From Haliotispira sp965263485 (GTDB lineage Bacteria; Spirochaetota; Spirochaetia; SP-2023), in NCBI GenBank assembly GCA_965263485.1, contig CBDHHO010000001.1, forward strand, positions 434,001-498,000: a DNA stretch of 64,000 nt, read 5' to 3'. The notes under the pieces are model-generated. The model saw only the letters and a list, made by a program, of their open reading frames with translations. It was not told the origin of the DNA and made no database searches. Of the stretch, positions 8,858 through 17,709 are shown piece by piece. Both the position numbers and the translations under genes were made by a program. The first letter of the stretch is position 1. Every line of letters begins with the position of its first letter.

Positions 8858-8871
8858 GGGTACCTCTAAAA
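8858..8871 (+). mobile_element. MITE-1 solitary left end
   Basis: GGGTACCTCTAAAA matches the left terminus and directly abuts a strong hairpin. No right end follows. Confidence 0.55.
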
Positions 8872-8899
8872 AGTGGCCCCCGCTACTGCGGGGGCCACT
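8872..8899. terminator. Bidirectional hairpin between convergent genes
   Basis: AGTGGCCCCC (8872-8881) pairs perfectly with GGGGGCCACT (8890-8899) over an 8-nt loop. It lies between the end of the membrane protein (8713) and the end of lipoprotein locus 2 (8953). On the minus strand the stem is followed by TTTTTAGAGG from the MITE end, which supplies a short T-run. Confidence 0.6.
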
Positions 8900-8952
8900 A
8901 AGGCCGCGGCCCAATAGGCAGCTAGCGACCCAAAAGTATACAGAGCATCCGC

Positions 8953-11900
8953 TTAGTTTATCGTGATCCTGACAGAAGCAGTTACGTTTTCACCACCAGC
9001 CGCAAGACCTTTAGGATCAGGCGTGGCCGTGACAGTATATCTGCCATCAGCAACGGCGGTGACCCCGGACTCATGCACGATTATCTGACCCGTAGCCGGA
9101 TGAATTCCCACACCGTTAGGCAGCAGGGCAAGATCTTTTGCTATCTCAAAAGTGTAATGATCTGCATTAAAGCCACCCATTCCGGTGAGATCACTCGTGT
9201 GCCTAGTAGTACCACCTGCTGTGGCAGTGATTGCTGTTGTGTAAGCGAAGGCAAATTCTACCGTGATGGTGACCTCTTGAGTCACCGTACCCTCATAGTC
9301 CCCCATGCCCGTGGCTGTGACCACGTAAATGTAGGTAGCCGCATCGGGAGGATTACCGGAAACAGGCGTAGCGGATACTTTCCCATCATCGGTAATCGCG
9401 AGATTCAGGACGTCATTGACGTCCTGAATCTGTGTCTTTACTCCCTGCGCCGGAGTAAAGGCCCCCAGATCGTTGCGGAACGCTATCGCTAATGTGTAGT
9501 CGGTACCGAGCCTCAGAGAATTCCCCGCAGCGTCATTCACAGAGATGGCATCAGCCGCCAGTTGCTCACCCATCGCGTTGGCGGCAAAGGTCGGCGGAGC
9601 CGAAACAATAAGCTTGGCAGTTGAGATGCTCGTCTTGGGAACCGTGATTGTGAAAGAAGCAGTTGCCGCAGGACCTTTAGATTTAGGCGTGGCCGTGACA
9701 GTATAGCTGCCAGCAGCAGCGGCGGTGACCACGGACTCATGCACGGATATCTGACCCGTAGCCGGATCAATTCCCACACCGTTAGGCAGCAGGGCAAGAT
9801 CTTTTGCTATCTCAAAAGTGTAATGATCTGCATTAAAGCCACCCATTCCGGTGAGATCTCTCGTGCGGATAGTAGGACCACCTGCTGTGGCAGTGATTGC
9901 TGTGTAAGAGAAGCTGCCGCCTGCCCTGACTTCCACTGTCTTCGGTGCCGCTTTGGTGCTTGCCGCTCCACCCTCGCTGTCCGTTACCGTTACCGCAATC
10001 TCATAGTTGCCCAGATCCCAGTCCGCTGCCGGGGCAAATGTCGCTGTGGTACTCCCGGGAAGGTCTATCCAGGAAGTTGCGCCGCTCCTGCGGTAATGCC
10101 ACTGGTACGAGAGGGTGTCCCGCTCCTTGTCCGAGGCGTTCACCGTGTAGACCAGACTGCCGCCTCGCACAGCATACGTTGCGTCATCCGCTGCCGTCAC
10201 ACTGGCAATCGCGGGCGCGATGTTCAGCCGCAGTGTCCGGGTCTCCGATACTGTGTTTTGGCCATCTCCCACATCGGCCCGTACCAGCACATTATGGCGC
10301 TCATTCGCTGCCATCGCCTCGATCTCGGTATCGCTCTTGCCCCTCACGGGGGAGTAGAATTGCTGATCAGTCCACGAACTTTCGGTACTGGTTGCAGTGC
10401 TGCTTCCTCCCTCATACCACTCATAACTCAGGGTGTCTCCCTCCGGGTCCGTAGCAGTCACGAAGAAACTTCGTGCCGGAGTTTGGGCATTCACATTTGC
10501 CAACTGAAATCTGCTGTTCTCTGTCGGGGTCGCTCCGGTAAAGCTTAGCGTGGGCGCACTATTCGCCCTGACTTCCACTGCCTTCGGCCCCGCTTTGGTA
10601 TTTGCCGTTCCTCCCTCGCTGTCTGTTACCGTTACCGCAATCTGATAGTTGCCCAGCGGCCAGTTTGCTGCCGGGGCGAATGTCGCTGTGGTACTCCCGG
10701 TAAGGTCTGTCCAGGAAGTTGCGCCGCTCCTGCGGTAATGCCACTGGTACGAGAGGGTGTCCCGCTCCTTGTCCGAGGCGTTCACCGTGTAGACCAGACT
10801 GCCGCCTCGCACAGCATACGTTGCGTCATCCGCTGCCGTCACACTGGCAATCGCGGGCGCGATGTTCAGCCGCAGTGTCCGGGTCTCCGATACTGTGTTT
10901 TGGCCATCTCCCACATCGGCCCGTACCAGCACATTATGGCGTTCTTCCTCAGTCATAGCCTGGATTTCGGACGAGCTTTTGCCCCTTATCGGGGAGTAGA
11001 ATTGCTGATAAGTCCACGAACTTTCGGTACTGGTTGCAGTGCTGCTTCCTCCCTCATACCACTCATAACTCAGGGTGTCTCCCTCCGGGTCCGTAGCAGT
11101 CACGAAGAAACTTCGTGCCGGAGTTTGGGCATTCACATTTGCCAACTGAAATCTGCTGTTCTCTGTCGGGGTCGCTCCGGTAAAGCTTAGCGTGGGCGCA
11201 CGGTTGGCCCTCACCTCCACCGCCAGTGGCCCCGCTTTGGTGCTTGCCGCTCCACCCTCGCTGCCTGTGCTGCCGCCTGTGCTGCCGCTGCCTGTGCCAC
11301 CTGTGCCTGTGCTGCCTGCTTGGCTACCTGCTGTGCCGTCGCCTGTGCTGCCGCCTGCTGCGCCTGTGCTGCCGCTGCCTGTGCCACCTGTGCCTGTGCT
11401 GGTGGTGCCTGTCTTGGTACCGCTGGAACCCTCAAGCTTTTTCAGAAGTTCCGTCAGCTTAGTTTGTTGTTGACCAGCGGAGGTCGGCTCCTTGTTAAGC
11501 GCCTCCTGAAGCTTCTTCTCAAGCTTCTCCTTCTGTTCCCGTTCCGCAGGGTTCAGATCAGGCTTCGCCGCAAGCTCCACAAACTGTTTCTGTTCCTCAG
11601 AGTCCAGACCTTTCCCCATAAGTTCCAGCAAGTCGGTCTGTTCCGTTTCGTCCAGACCTTTTTCCCCCATGAGTTCCCGGAGTTCCCGCAACACCCTCTG
11701 TTCGGCTTCTCCAGTCGGGTTGGAAAGTGCCGACGGATTGGAACCGGCCCCACTATCTTCGGGGGGGTCACAGGCGACAAGTAGCAGTGCCAGAGAAAGG
11801 AGGGCGAATGGGCGCAAAAAAACCGCGGGAAAAGAAAATTTCCTGCGGCATACATTTATCTCCGGGAATTTCTGTTGGCTCAGATCTGGTACATGTGCGA

Positions 11901-11957
11901 TGTGCGATGTGCGATGTGCGATGTGCGATGTGCGAATTCTATTGAATTCTTGTTCAT
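8953..11957 (-). CDS. Phase-variable repeat lipoprotein, locus 2 (currently out of frame, OFF)
   Basis: From ATG 11957 the leader MNKNSIEF enters the 7-bp repeats and stops at TGA after about 25 codons. The long frame is open through the repeats (HVPDLSQQKFPEINVCRRK) into a signal peptide ending LLLVAC, a lipobox. One more repeat unit would fuse them into about 1,003 residues. A TTG at 11817 inside the signal peptide is the only other start and would leave a poor n-region. The mature protein has a helical Glu/Leu-rich segment and a Gly/Ser/Thr linker. Two nearly identical Ig/cadherin-like blocks of about 210 residues follow (each with PTLSFTGATPTENSR, ATDPEGDTLSYEWYEGG and SDKERDTLSYQW), then two copies of an ITATAGG...DLTGMGGFNADHYTFEIAKD block. 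It is probably a surface adhesin-like lipoprotein. Confidence 0.75.
9945..11200. repeat. Large internal direct duplication in lipoprotein locus 2
   Basis: About 620 bp (9945-10560) recurs almost unchanged at 10570-11200, for example ACTGGTACGAGAGGGTGTCC in both. Such near-identity suggests recent duplication or ongoing gene conversion, and makes domain-number variation likely. Confidence 0.85.
11892..11933. repeat. Heptanucleotide tract, 5 x GATGTGC plus one variant (phase switch, locus 2)
   Basis: Five perfect GATGTGC units (11899-11933) and one variant CATGTGC (11892-11898) lie between the leader and the signal peptide. The long frame requires the perfect-unit number to be a multiple of three; it is now five, so the gene is OFF. 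Confidence 0.9.
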
Positions 11958-12000
11958 TGGTACAATACTCCCTATTGTAAAAACTGTGAAAAATATGATA

Positions 12001-12018
12001 TTCCGACCAAGGTCGGAA
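12001..12018 (-). promoter_or_regulatory. 18-bp palindrome upstream of lipoprotein locus 2
   Basis: TTCCGACCAAGGTCGGAA is identical to the palindrome at 2808-2825 and lies at a similar distance from the start codon. Confidence 0.6.
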
Positions 12019-12121
12019 TGGTTTCGATGAATTAAGAACTCTGAAACCAGAAATAGTTTAGCATCTTTTCGGTAAAAGAGCAAGAAACTCAAGAAAAACT
12101 TCCGGAACTTTTGTTGAATAC

Positions 12122-12141
12122 GGGCACCTCTAAAAATTCGC
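12122..12141 (+). mobile_element. MITE-1 solitary left end
   Basis: GGGCACCTCTAAAAATTCGC matches the left terminus. The rest of an element is not recognisable. Confidence 0.6.
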
Positions 12142-12198
12142 TTTTTTTTCTTGCGAAGCTATTTTAAACAACAGCGAGTGCGGCGCGGCGATGCAGGC

Positions 12199-12332
12199 CC
12201 CGTAGAAGTAGAGTATGATGAATGTTTGTCACTCCCGTGAAAACGGGAGTCTATTTGGCAAATGCTCTATGCTTGGACCCCCGTTTTCGCAAGAGCGAGG
12301 GAATCAATCGGAAAGAATGCTACTTTTACTGA
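12199..12332. mobile_element. MITE-2 copy (TCCGTARAAGTAG type), longer form
   Basis: The ends CCCGTAGAAGTAG and CTACTTTTACTGA are imperfect inverted repeats. The interior shares AGAGTATGAT and ATCAATCGGAAAGAATGCTA with the copy at 52689-52776. This copy also carries a palindrome (ACTCCCGTGAAAACGGGAGT, 12231-12250) that recurs at 41730-41751. The element overlaps the open frame upstream of the giant gene, so any start inside it is doubtful. Confidence 0.6.
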
Positions 12333-12481
12333 ATGGGATTATGCTTCATTTCTATCGCTGTGTGAACACTCTCCGAATGAGTGGTGGACATTCTGTAGGC
12401 GAAGCGGATAATGCTGCGATCAGCCGTAGAATTTGTCGGGTATGGATGGGGAACTCTAAAAACCGTCGGAGGATAGCCCGA

Positions 12482-15400
12482 ATGCCGGAAGCCTGGGAAT
12501 TTTTAAAACGACGTTCCGAGGCCTTGCTCTCAGAGATCCCGGTGCTTCTGGACAGAAGGCCCGAGGATATCGGGCACAAGTGTTTCCGTTATTCCCGCCT
12601 AAGAAGTGCCCGAGCCGCTGCCGCCACAGATGCTGAACCCCTGCCGGAACGGGGAGCGGAACAGGCCACAGAGTGGATAAAATGGGGAGTGGAACTGCTG
12701 CCGGGGCAGCGGCCCGGGGCTTCCTGCTATGTGCTGAGGCAAAGCATGCACGGTGCCACGCCCTGCGCCCTGCTACGGCCCCACTTCGCTACCTTGCAAA
12801 GACACTATTCATCCGAACTGCAAAACATTCTGGATCACTGCCAATTGCTGATCCTGCCCACACCGGAAGACGTACTTGAGCTCAGCCTCAAAATGGAGCT
12901 GGTACGTGCCCAACAAGAGCACAACACCCGGCACGAAGTCAGTCTACAAGAGCAGCTCTCCCAGCTTTGGTCGGCCCATGTACAGGATCTTCTGCTTACA
13001 CTTGAATTTATCGCCGCGCAGTGCCACCCCGATTCGGCCCCTTCGTCTGCGCCTCCCTTGGGCTGGGCCACAAGCACAAGACCGCCCATCTCCTCATCCC
13101 CAAAATCTCAGGGGCCGCCCAAATCAAAACTTTGGGTCTATTGCAGTGAGCCCGTACTCTTCCGGCTCTACAAGCACCTGCGGGAAGCCTCCCGGCAAGC
13201 CGCTTCTGAACAATTGGAGCAGGCTATCCCACAAAAACACAGCAGTGTGGAGCTCGGACAGGCTCTTGAGTATCTGAACGAGCACTATGGCCAGCTGGAT
13301 TTTTACAGTTTGCACACTCTGCGCCACAGCGACTTTGAAATTCTGCCCGACTCTGCAAAACCCACCTTCGCCCCCGGTGATGAAGATATTCATCACCGTA
13401 TTCGCAGCGAACAAAACAGAAAAAGCGACAAAGCCGAACGGCTTGCGCAGAGTTACCACGCACTGCGCTGGGGAGCCTGGAGTCTGGCCTTGGTACTGGA
13501 GCCGGATGAGCTCCGGGGTACTACTGTGCTGTGCAGCAAACTCTACGCCTATCAGCCCGGCAACAACATCACAGCTTCACTGGATGAGAAGCCCGAGCCA
13601 CAGGCCACTTTGCTGGAGCTGGAACTGGGTCGTCGCAGTTGGTCCGCACTGAACATCCTGAGTCAGCAAGGCCGGCAAGGCCTTGAAAGCCAGGCTCTCC
13701 AAGGCCGGGCGCAAGCCGGTGCCCGCTTTGCCGAAACCCGACTGGCCAGTCTCCTGGGTCTCCATTCATTATTTACTTCTGCATTTTCCCCTGCCTCCTG
13801 TGCTTTTGAGTCCCATCCTTCTGAGGCATCTGAGCCAATGGCGGTCGAGGATATGCCATCTTCATTGAACTTCTGCCAGTTTCGCATTGGCAAACAGAAA
13901 AGAGCCGGAATGCGACAAGTCCGCCGAACTCAGGAGCTATGCCTGAGGCTCTGGCAGAGACTGGAGTTCCGAAAACTTGGGAATCGCCGGAATGCTCAGA
14001 AAACCCACTCGCAAAGGCAAGATGCCAGCCGGATGCGACCGGAACCCGATTTTGGGAAACGCCGCCCCCAATTCTCTGTGACAGCTCCTCTGGTCCGGCC
14101 CTCTCGCTATGAACTGCTTGGGCAGTTTGCGGGTGTGCATCTGCCTGCCCGCCACCCTTCCCATGCCACCGCTCCCAGTGCCGTTGGTCCCGTCTGGGAA
14201 GTGCTGTTCTCGCTGAATTTCCGCTCTCCCGCCTTGCAGAATACCGCGCTGCAAAATCCTGTGGACTGGCATAAAGAGCGGCAGGCACCGGCGGTGGGGC
14301 CAGAGCGTGAGATGGGAAAGGCCAATCAGGAAGAGCGGCCCAAAGCAGACCAAAACAAAGCAGCTCATGCGGGATGCTCTGAGCCTGCTCCCTTGCCTTT
14401 CCATCAAACCGTCTGGCGGCAGGAACGATCGTTGTGGCAAAATCTCCAAAAAACGGCGGAAGATTGCTTGGCTTTAGCCGGTCCGAGGCAGAAATCTTTT
14501 TGTCTGATGCTCCGGAGCGAAGTGACTCATTTTTTGGACCATGCGCAGCGCCTGGATCAGAGAACGGCCCTGCGACCTCATCGTTGGTGCAAAGGGCCAC
14601 ACAGCAAAGCATCGGCCCGGCAGCCCTTGCTGCGTCAGGCCGATGCCCGGCATTTTTGGACCGGATTTTTCCACGCCAGCCAGGAGGAGGAGAGGCAAAT
14701 GGAGGCCGAGACGGGTGAAGCCGTTCATATTTCTCCTGCTTTGATCCTCTGGCACCTGTGGAGCCCACTTGACCCTGCTCTGGCTCGGAAACTGGGCAAA
14801 CAGCGTCTGATTGCCCGTTTTCTGCGCCACAATGAAGCCGAATTTGAGCAGGACTTGCAGCAGTTTGGATTGCGGCGTCAATGGCTGGCTCGACCACTGC
14901 TGCACCACCAGGGGCTGTCCTTTGCCTTGTCATTGTTCGGCTTGCTCCCGAACTTTCGGCAACGCCGACAAGATGGGAGCAGCCTCCAGGGAGCTGCTGC
15001 TTGGCGCAACTTATGGCAGCGCATACAGGCCGGCAAAGCCGTGAGCGTAAAAATTGGTAAGACGGCGGCTTACTGCTACTGGCCGGGCTGCCTTTCGGCG
15101 CTGTACGAGCGGGCCGCCGGACAGCCTAGCCCAAGCCCGGCCTCCCAAGGGGCCTTGCCCGTACAGTTGGCCAGGCTCAAAGGACACATTCGGCGTGAGG
15201 CCTTGGCCTTGCGCCGGATACAGAGGCTGGAAGGGCAGTTGCAGGGTTTTCGCCAACGTTGTGAACGCGAAGTAGTGCTGGCAAACAGCTTGCTGATGCG
15301 GGCTTCCTCCGAACAGGTACTTGAGGAAGATCCTGCCTTGCATCCCCCTGAAGGCCCGGAGCACAGCGGCCCACAGGAAGCCCCCTGGAAAGCCCCTTGG

Positions 15401-17689
15401 AAAGCCCCTTGGAAAGCCCCCTGGAAAGCCCCCTGGAAAATCCCCTGGAAGCCCCCCCTCCAAGATTTTCAGTTTCCGACTGCAAGCCAAGTGGCGACAC
15501 GGGCGCGCAACCTGGTCTCATCGGTATCAGCTCTCTCTCCTGCCGCTATTGCTTCCAAGGCAGTGAATCCTCTGTTAAAACTGCCAAAAATTTCTGCGCA
15601 GTGGTGGCTTTGGAAGACCAAATGGAGGCTGCGCGTCCGATCTGCGGCCCGCAGTGCGGACCGGATAGTCCGGGCCGCATCTATGCTTGCCAAGCGCTGT
15701 TGGCAGGCCTTGCTGCGCTTGGGAACCGGAACCAGCTCTTACCTGACTCGCCTGGCCCGAGAGTCTGTGGCCCTCCGGAACGAATGGAACAAATGGCTCG
15801 CAGCCCGGCACCAGCAATTTAGGGAACAGGCTCTCTTGCGTGCAGAGCGCAGAGCGCAGGCAGCAGTGCTGGCGCAGCAGCGTCGCAGCTTGATGGCCGC
15901 CCAGCGGTGGGAACAACAGGCCCTGTTGCGCGAGCGTAGGCTCGTCCGGCGGGAACAGCGGGCTGCCCGGCTCAGCGACATGCAGCAGCAGCGCCGCGAG
16001 CAGGCTGCGGCCCGGCTCGCAGCCAAGACTCAGGCCACCCGCGAGCGCATTCTACAACAACGTCAGTATCAAATGGCCAAAGAGCAAGTCAGAGAACGGG
16101 TTCGCAGGGCCCGTTCCGCCCGGCACGCTACAGCGCACCGCGAACGCCTGCGCTTGCGGAAACAACGCCAGCAATACTGGCAGCAGGTTTTGGCGGATTG
16201 GACGGATCATCTTCAGGTCCTGGCGCTGCCACGGCTCCGACACGGTCTGAGTTCCTGGTATCGCCGCAACCGCACTGCGGTATATGCGGGGGCAGGCGGC
16301 GCAGCCTTTGTCATAGTGGCAATATTCTTGGTGCCCCGGGAGCTTTATTTCGATGCTTGGGACAATGTGTGGGCACAGTTCCGGCGGCTCAACCAAAGCG
16401 TTTCCGGGGCAGGCGACGCTGCCCAAGAGGGCTCTGCATTGGTATTGCAGCAACCTGCGAGGGTATTGCAGCAACCTGCGAGGGTATTGCAGCAACCTGC
16501 GAGCACCGGAAGTGAGAGTCCGAGAAACGCGGCTCCGGAACTTCCGGATAATGGGCAAGCTAGGCAGGCCGGAAAAACTGAAGCTGCTGCTGGACAAATG
16601 GAACTGCCCTTGGAACTGCCCTTGGAACTGCCCTTGGAACTACCCTTGGCGGATCCCAACCCATACGATTCGCAAGCCGATCTACAAGCCAAGCCACCAT
16701 CCGTACCACTGACCGAGCCACAAGTGGCAAACGAAGCCACTTCCAATACTCCAGAGCCCAGAGAGCGACCGACAGACACCAGCGCGGTTGTGGAAAATCC
16801 TGAGCCTGCCAATAATGCGGCCCCCGCAGCGATTGCAGAAAATCAGGCAGCAGAGGCGGCAGCCTCGGAAGCAGTGCCTCAGCCGCCTCTTCCCGCTGTG
16901 GCTCCGAGCGTTCCCGCCCGCGATGTCACCGCGGGGACTTCATTTGACCGGGTGAGTCCCGAAGAATCCATTGAGCTGGCACCTCTGCCGGAGTTTCCGG
17001 AGGCGCAGGTGGACGACAGCACTGCCACAGCGGAATTGAATGCCGGTTCAGATGCCGGGCGAAGTTCCGAAAGTTCCGGGGAAACCGGGCTCCTGCAACT
17101 TCCGGGCTCTGCGCCTGAGGTCCCAGCCTCGCCTGAGGCTGCGGCCGCACCCGGTGCTACCGCAGCCGAGGCTCAGGATGCCGAGGACACAGCTCAGGAG
17201 GCCAGTGTCCAAAACAGAGAAAATGGACAAAGCGGACTAGCAGAGCAGCAGGACAGTACCGGCACAAGTCCCGGTGAGCCGGAGTCTGCCAGTCCTCTCA
17301 CTCCTGTTACCGATGCGGCGGTCGAAGCTTCTTCCGCGGCTGAAGGCTCCCAAGCCGCCCAAGACGTCCAAGCCGAACAAGCCGAACAAGCCGAACAAAG
17401 CGGACAAAGCGGACAAGCCAAACAAAGCGGAGAGGCACAGCAACAGGACGGGTCCGGAACAAACTCCGATGGGCCAGAGCCTGCTGGAAGCAAGGAGCAC
17501 GGCAATCCCGGTGAGACAGCGCAGGATGCCGGGGCTACTGCTGATGCCACCGCCAGCGGGCAAAACGGGGAGAATAGCGAAGAAGGGGATGGCAAGGCCG
17601 GTATAAGCCCCACAGGCGGCAACCCCACAGACGGCAACAATAGCGAAAATGGCGAAAATGGACCGGGCGCTGAGGAAGCGGGGAAATGA
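12482..17689 (+). CDS. Giant single-pass membrane protein, unknown function
   Basis: I chose ATG 12482 (MPEAWEFLKRR), which has GGAGG nine bases upstream; the frame is open back to 12215 but that part lies in MITE-2. The product is 1,735 residues. Residues 1 to about 960 are a Leu/Gln/Arg-rich cytoplasmic region without a family I recognise. A tract of five APWK units follows (near residue 970), then a strongly basic, Arg/Gln-rich coiled-coil stretch (about 1120-1250). One membrane segment comes next (AVYAGAGGAAFVIVAIFLVP, about 1266-1287), then a 440-residue acidic, Ala/Pro/Glu/Gln-rich tail with LPLE and VLQQPAR repeats. The order suggests a cytoplasmic body with an external disordered tail. 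Four separate in-frame minisatellites make length variation likely. It converges on tgt, 20 bp away. Confidence 0.65.
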   Translation: MPEAWEFLKRRSEALLSEIPVLLDRRPEDIGHKCFRYSRLRSARAAAATDAEPLPERGAEQATEWIKWGVELLPGQRPGASCYVLRQSMHGATPCALLRPHFATLQRHYSSELQNILDHCQLLILPTPEDVLELSLKMELVRAQQEHNTRHEVSLQEQLSQLWSAHVQDLLLTLEFIAAQCHPDSAPSSAPPLGWATSTRPPISSSPKSQGPPKSKLWVYCSEPVLFRLYKHLREASRQAASEQLEQAIPQKHSSVELGQALEYLNEHYGQLDFYSLHTLRHSDFEILPDSAKPTFAPGDEDIHHRIRSEQNRKSDKAERLAQSYHALRWGAWSLALVLEPDELRGTTVLCSKLYAYQPGNNITASLDEKPEPQATLLELELGRRSWSALNILSQQGRQGLESQALQGRAQAGARFAETRLASLLGLHSLFTSAFSPASCAFESHPSEASEPMAVEDMPSSLNFCQFRIGKQKRAGMRQVRRTQELCLRLWQRLEFRKLGNRRNAQKTHSQRQDASRMRPEPDFGKRRPQFSVTAPLVRPSRYELLGQFAGVHLPARHPSHATAPSAVGPVWEVLFSLNFRSPALQNTALQNPVDWHKERQAPAVGPEREMGKANQEERPKADQNKAAHAGCSEPAPLPFHQTVWRQERSLWQNLQKTAEDCLALAGPRQKSFCLMLRSEVTHFLDHAQRLDQRTALRPHRWCKGPHSKASARQPLLRQADARHFWTGFFHASQEEERQMEAETGEAVHISPALILWHLWSPLDPALARKLGKQRLIARFLRHNEAEFEQDLQQFGLRRQWLARPLLHHQGLSFALSLFGLLPNFRQRRQDGSSLQGAAAWRNLWQRIQAGKAVSVKIGKTAAYCYWPGCLSALYERAAGQPSPSPASQGALPVQLARLKGHIRREALALRRIQRLEGQLQGFRQRCEREVVLANSLLMRASSEQVLEEDPALHPPEGPEHSGPQEAPWKAPWKAPWKAPWKAPWKIPWKPPLQDFQFPTASQVATRARNLVSSVSALSPAAIASKAVNPLLKLPKISAQWWLWKTKWRLRVRSAARSADRIVRAASMLAKRCWQALLRLGTGTSSYLTRLARESVALRNEWNKWLAARHQQFREQALLRAERRAQAAVLAQQRRSLMAAQRWEQQALLRERRLVRREQRAARLSDMQQQRREQAAARLAAKTQATRERILQQRQYQMAKEQVRERVRRARSARHATAHRERLRLRKQRQQYWQQVLADWTDHLQVLALPRLRHGLSSWYRRNRTAVYAGAGGAAFVIVAIFLVPRELYFDAWDNVWAQFRRLNQSVSGAGDAAQEGSALVLQQPARVLQQPARVLQQPASTGSESPRNAAPELPDNGQARQAGKTEAAAGQMELPLELPLELPLELPLADPNPYDSQADLQAKPPSVPLTEPQVANEATSNTPEPRERPTDTSAVVENPEPANNAAPAAIAENQAAEAAASEAVPQPPLPAVAPSVPARDVTAGTSFDRVSPEESIELAPLPEFPEAQVDDSTATAELNAGSDAGRSSESSGETGLLQLPGSAPEVPASPEAAAAPGATAAEAQDAEDTAQEASVQNRENGQSGLAEQQDSTGTSPGEPESASPLTPVTDAAVEASSAAEGSQAAQDVQAEQAEQAEQSGQSGQAKQSGEAQQQDGSGTNSDGPEPAGSKEHGNPGETAQDAGATADATASGQNGENSEEGDGKAGISPTGGNPTDGNNSENGENGPGAEEAGK
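15379..15450. repeat. 12-bp tandem repeat (APWK tract)
   Basis: Five to six copies of a 12-bp unit of the type GCCCCCTGGAAA encode APWK in the giant protein, ending in diverged IPWK and PPL. Confidence 0.85.
16439..16503. repeat. 21-bp tandem repeat (VLQQPAR x 3)
   Basis: Three copies of a 21-bp unit beginning GTATTGCAGCAACCTGCG encode VLQQPAR just outside the membrane segment. Confidence 0.85.
16601..16650. repeat. 12-bp tandem repeat (LPLE x 4)
   Basis: Four copies of CTGCCCTTGGAA encode LPLE in the acidic tail. Confidence 0.85.
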
Positions 17690-17709
17690 AGAGATGCTCC
17701 GGGGGAACT

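Noticed and set aside
9739..11190. Plus-strand frames opposite lipoprotein locus 2
   Set aside because: They repeat with the coding repeats of the minus strand and have no signals of their own.
12215..12481. N-terminal 89 codons of the giant protein
   Set aside because: They lie in MITE-2 and translate its palindrome (CHSRENGSLF). ATG 12482 has a better ribosome-binding site.
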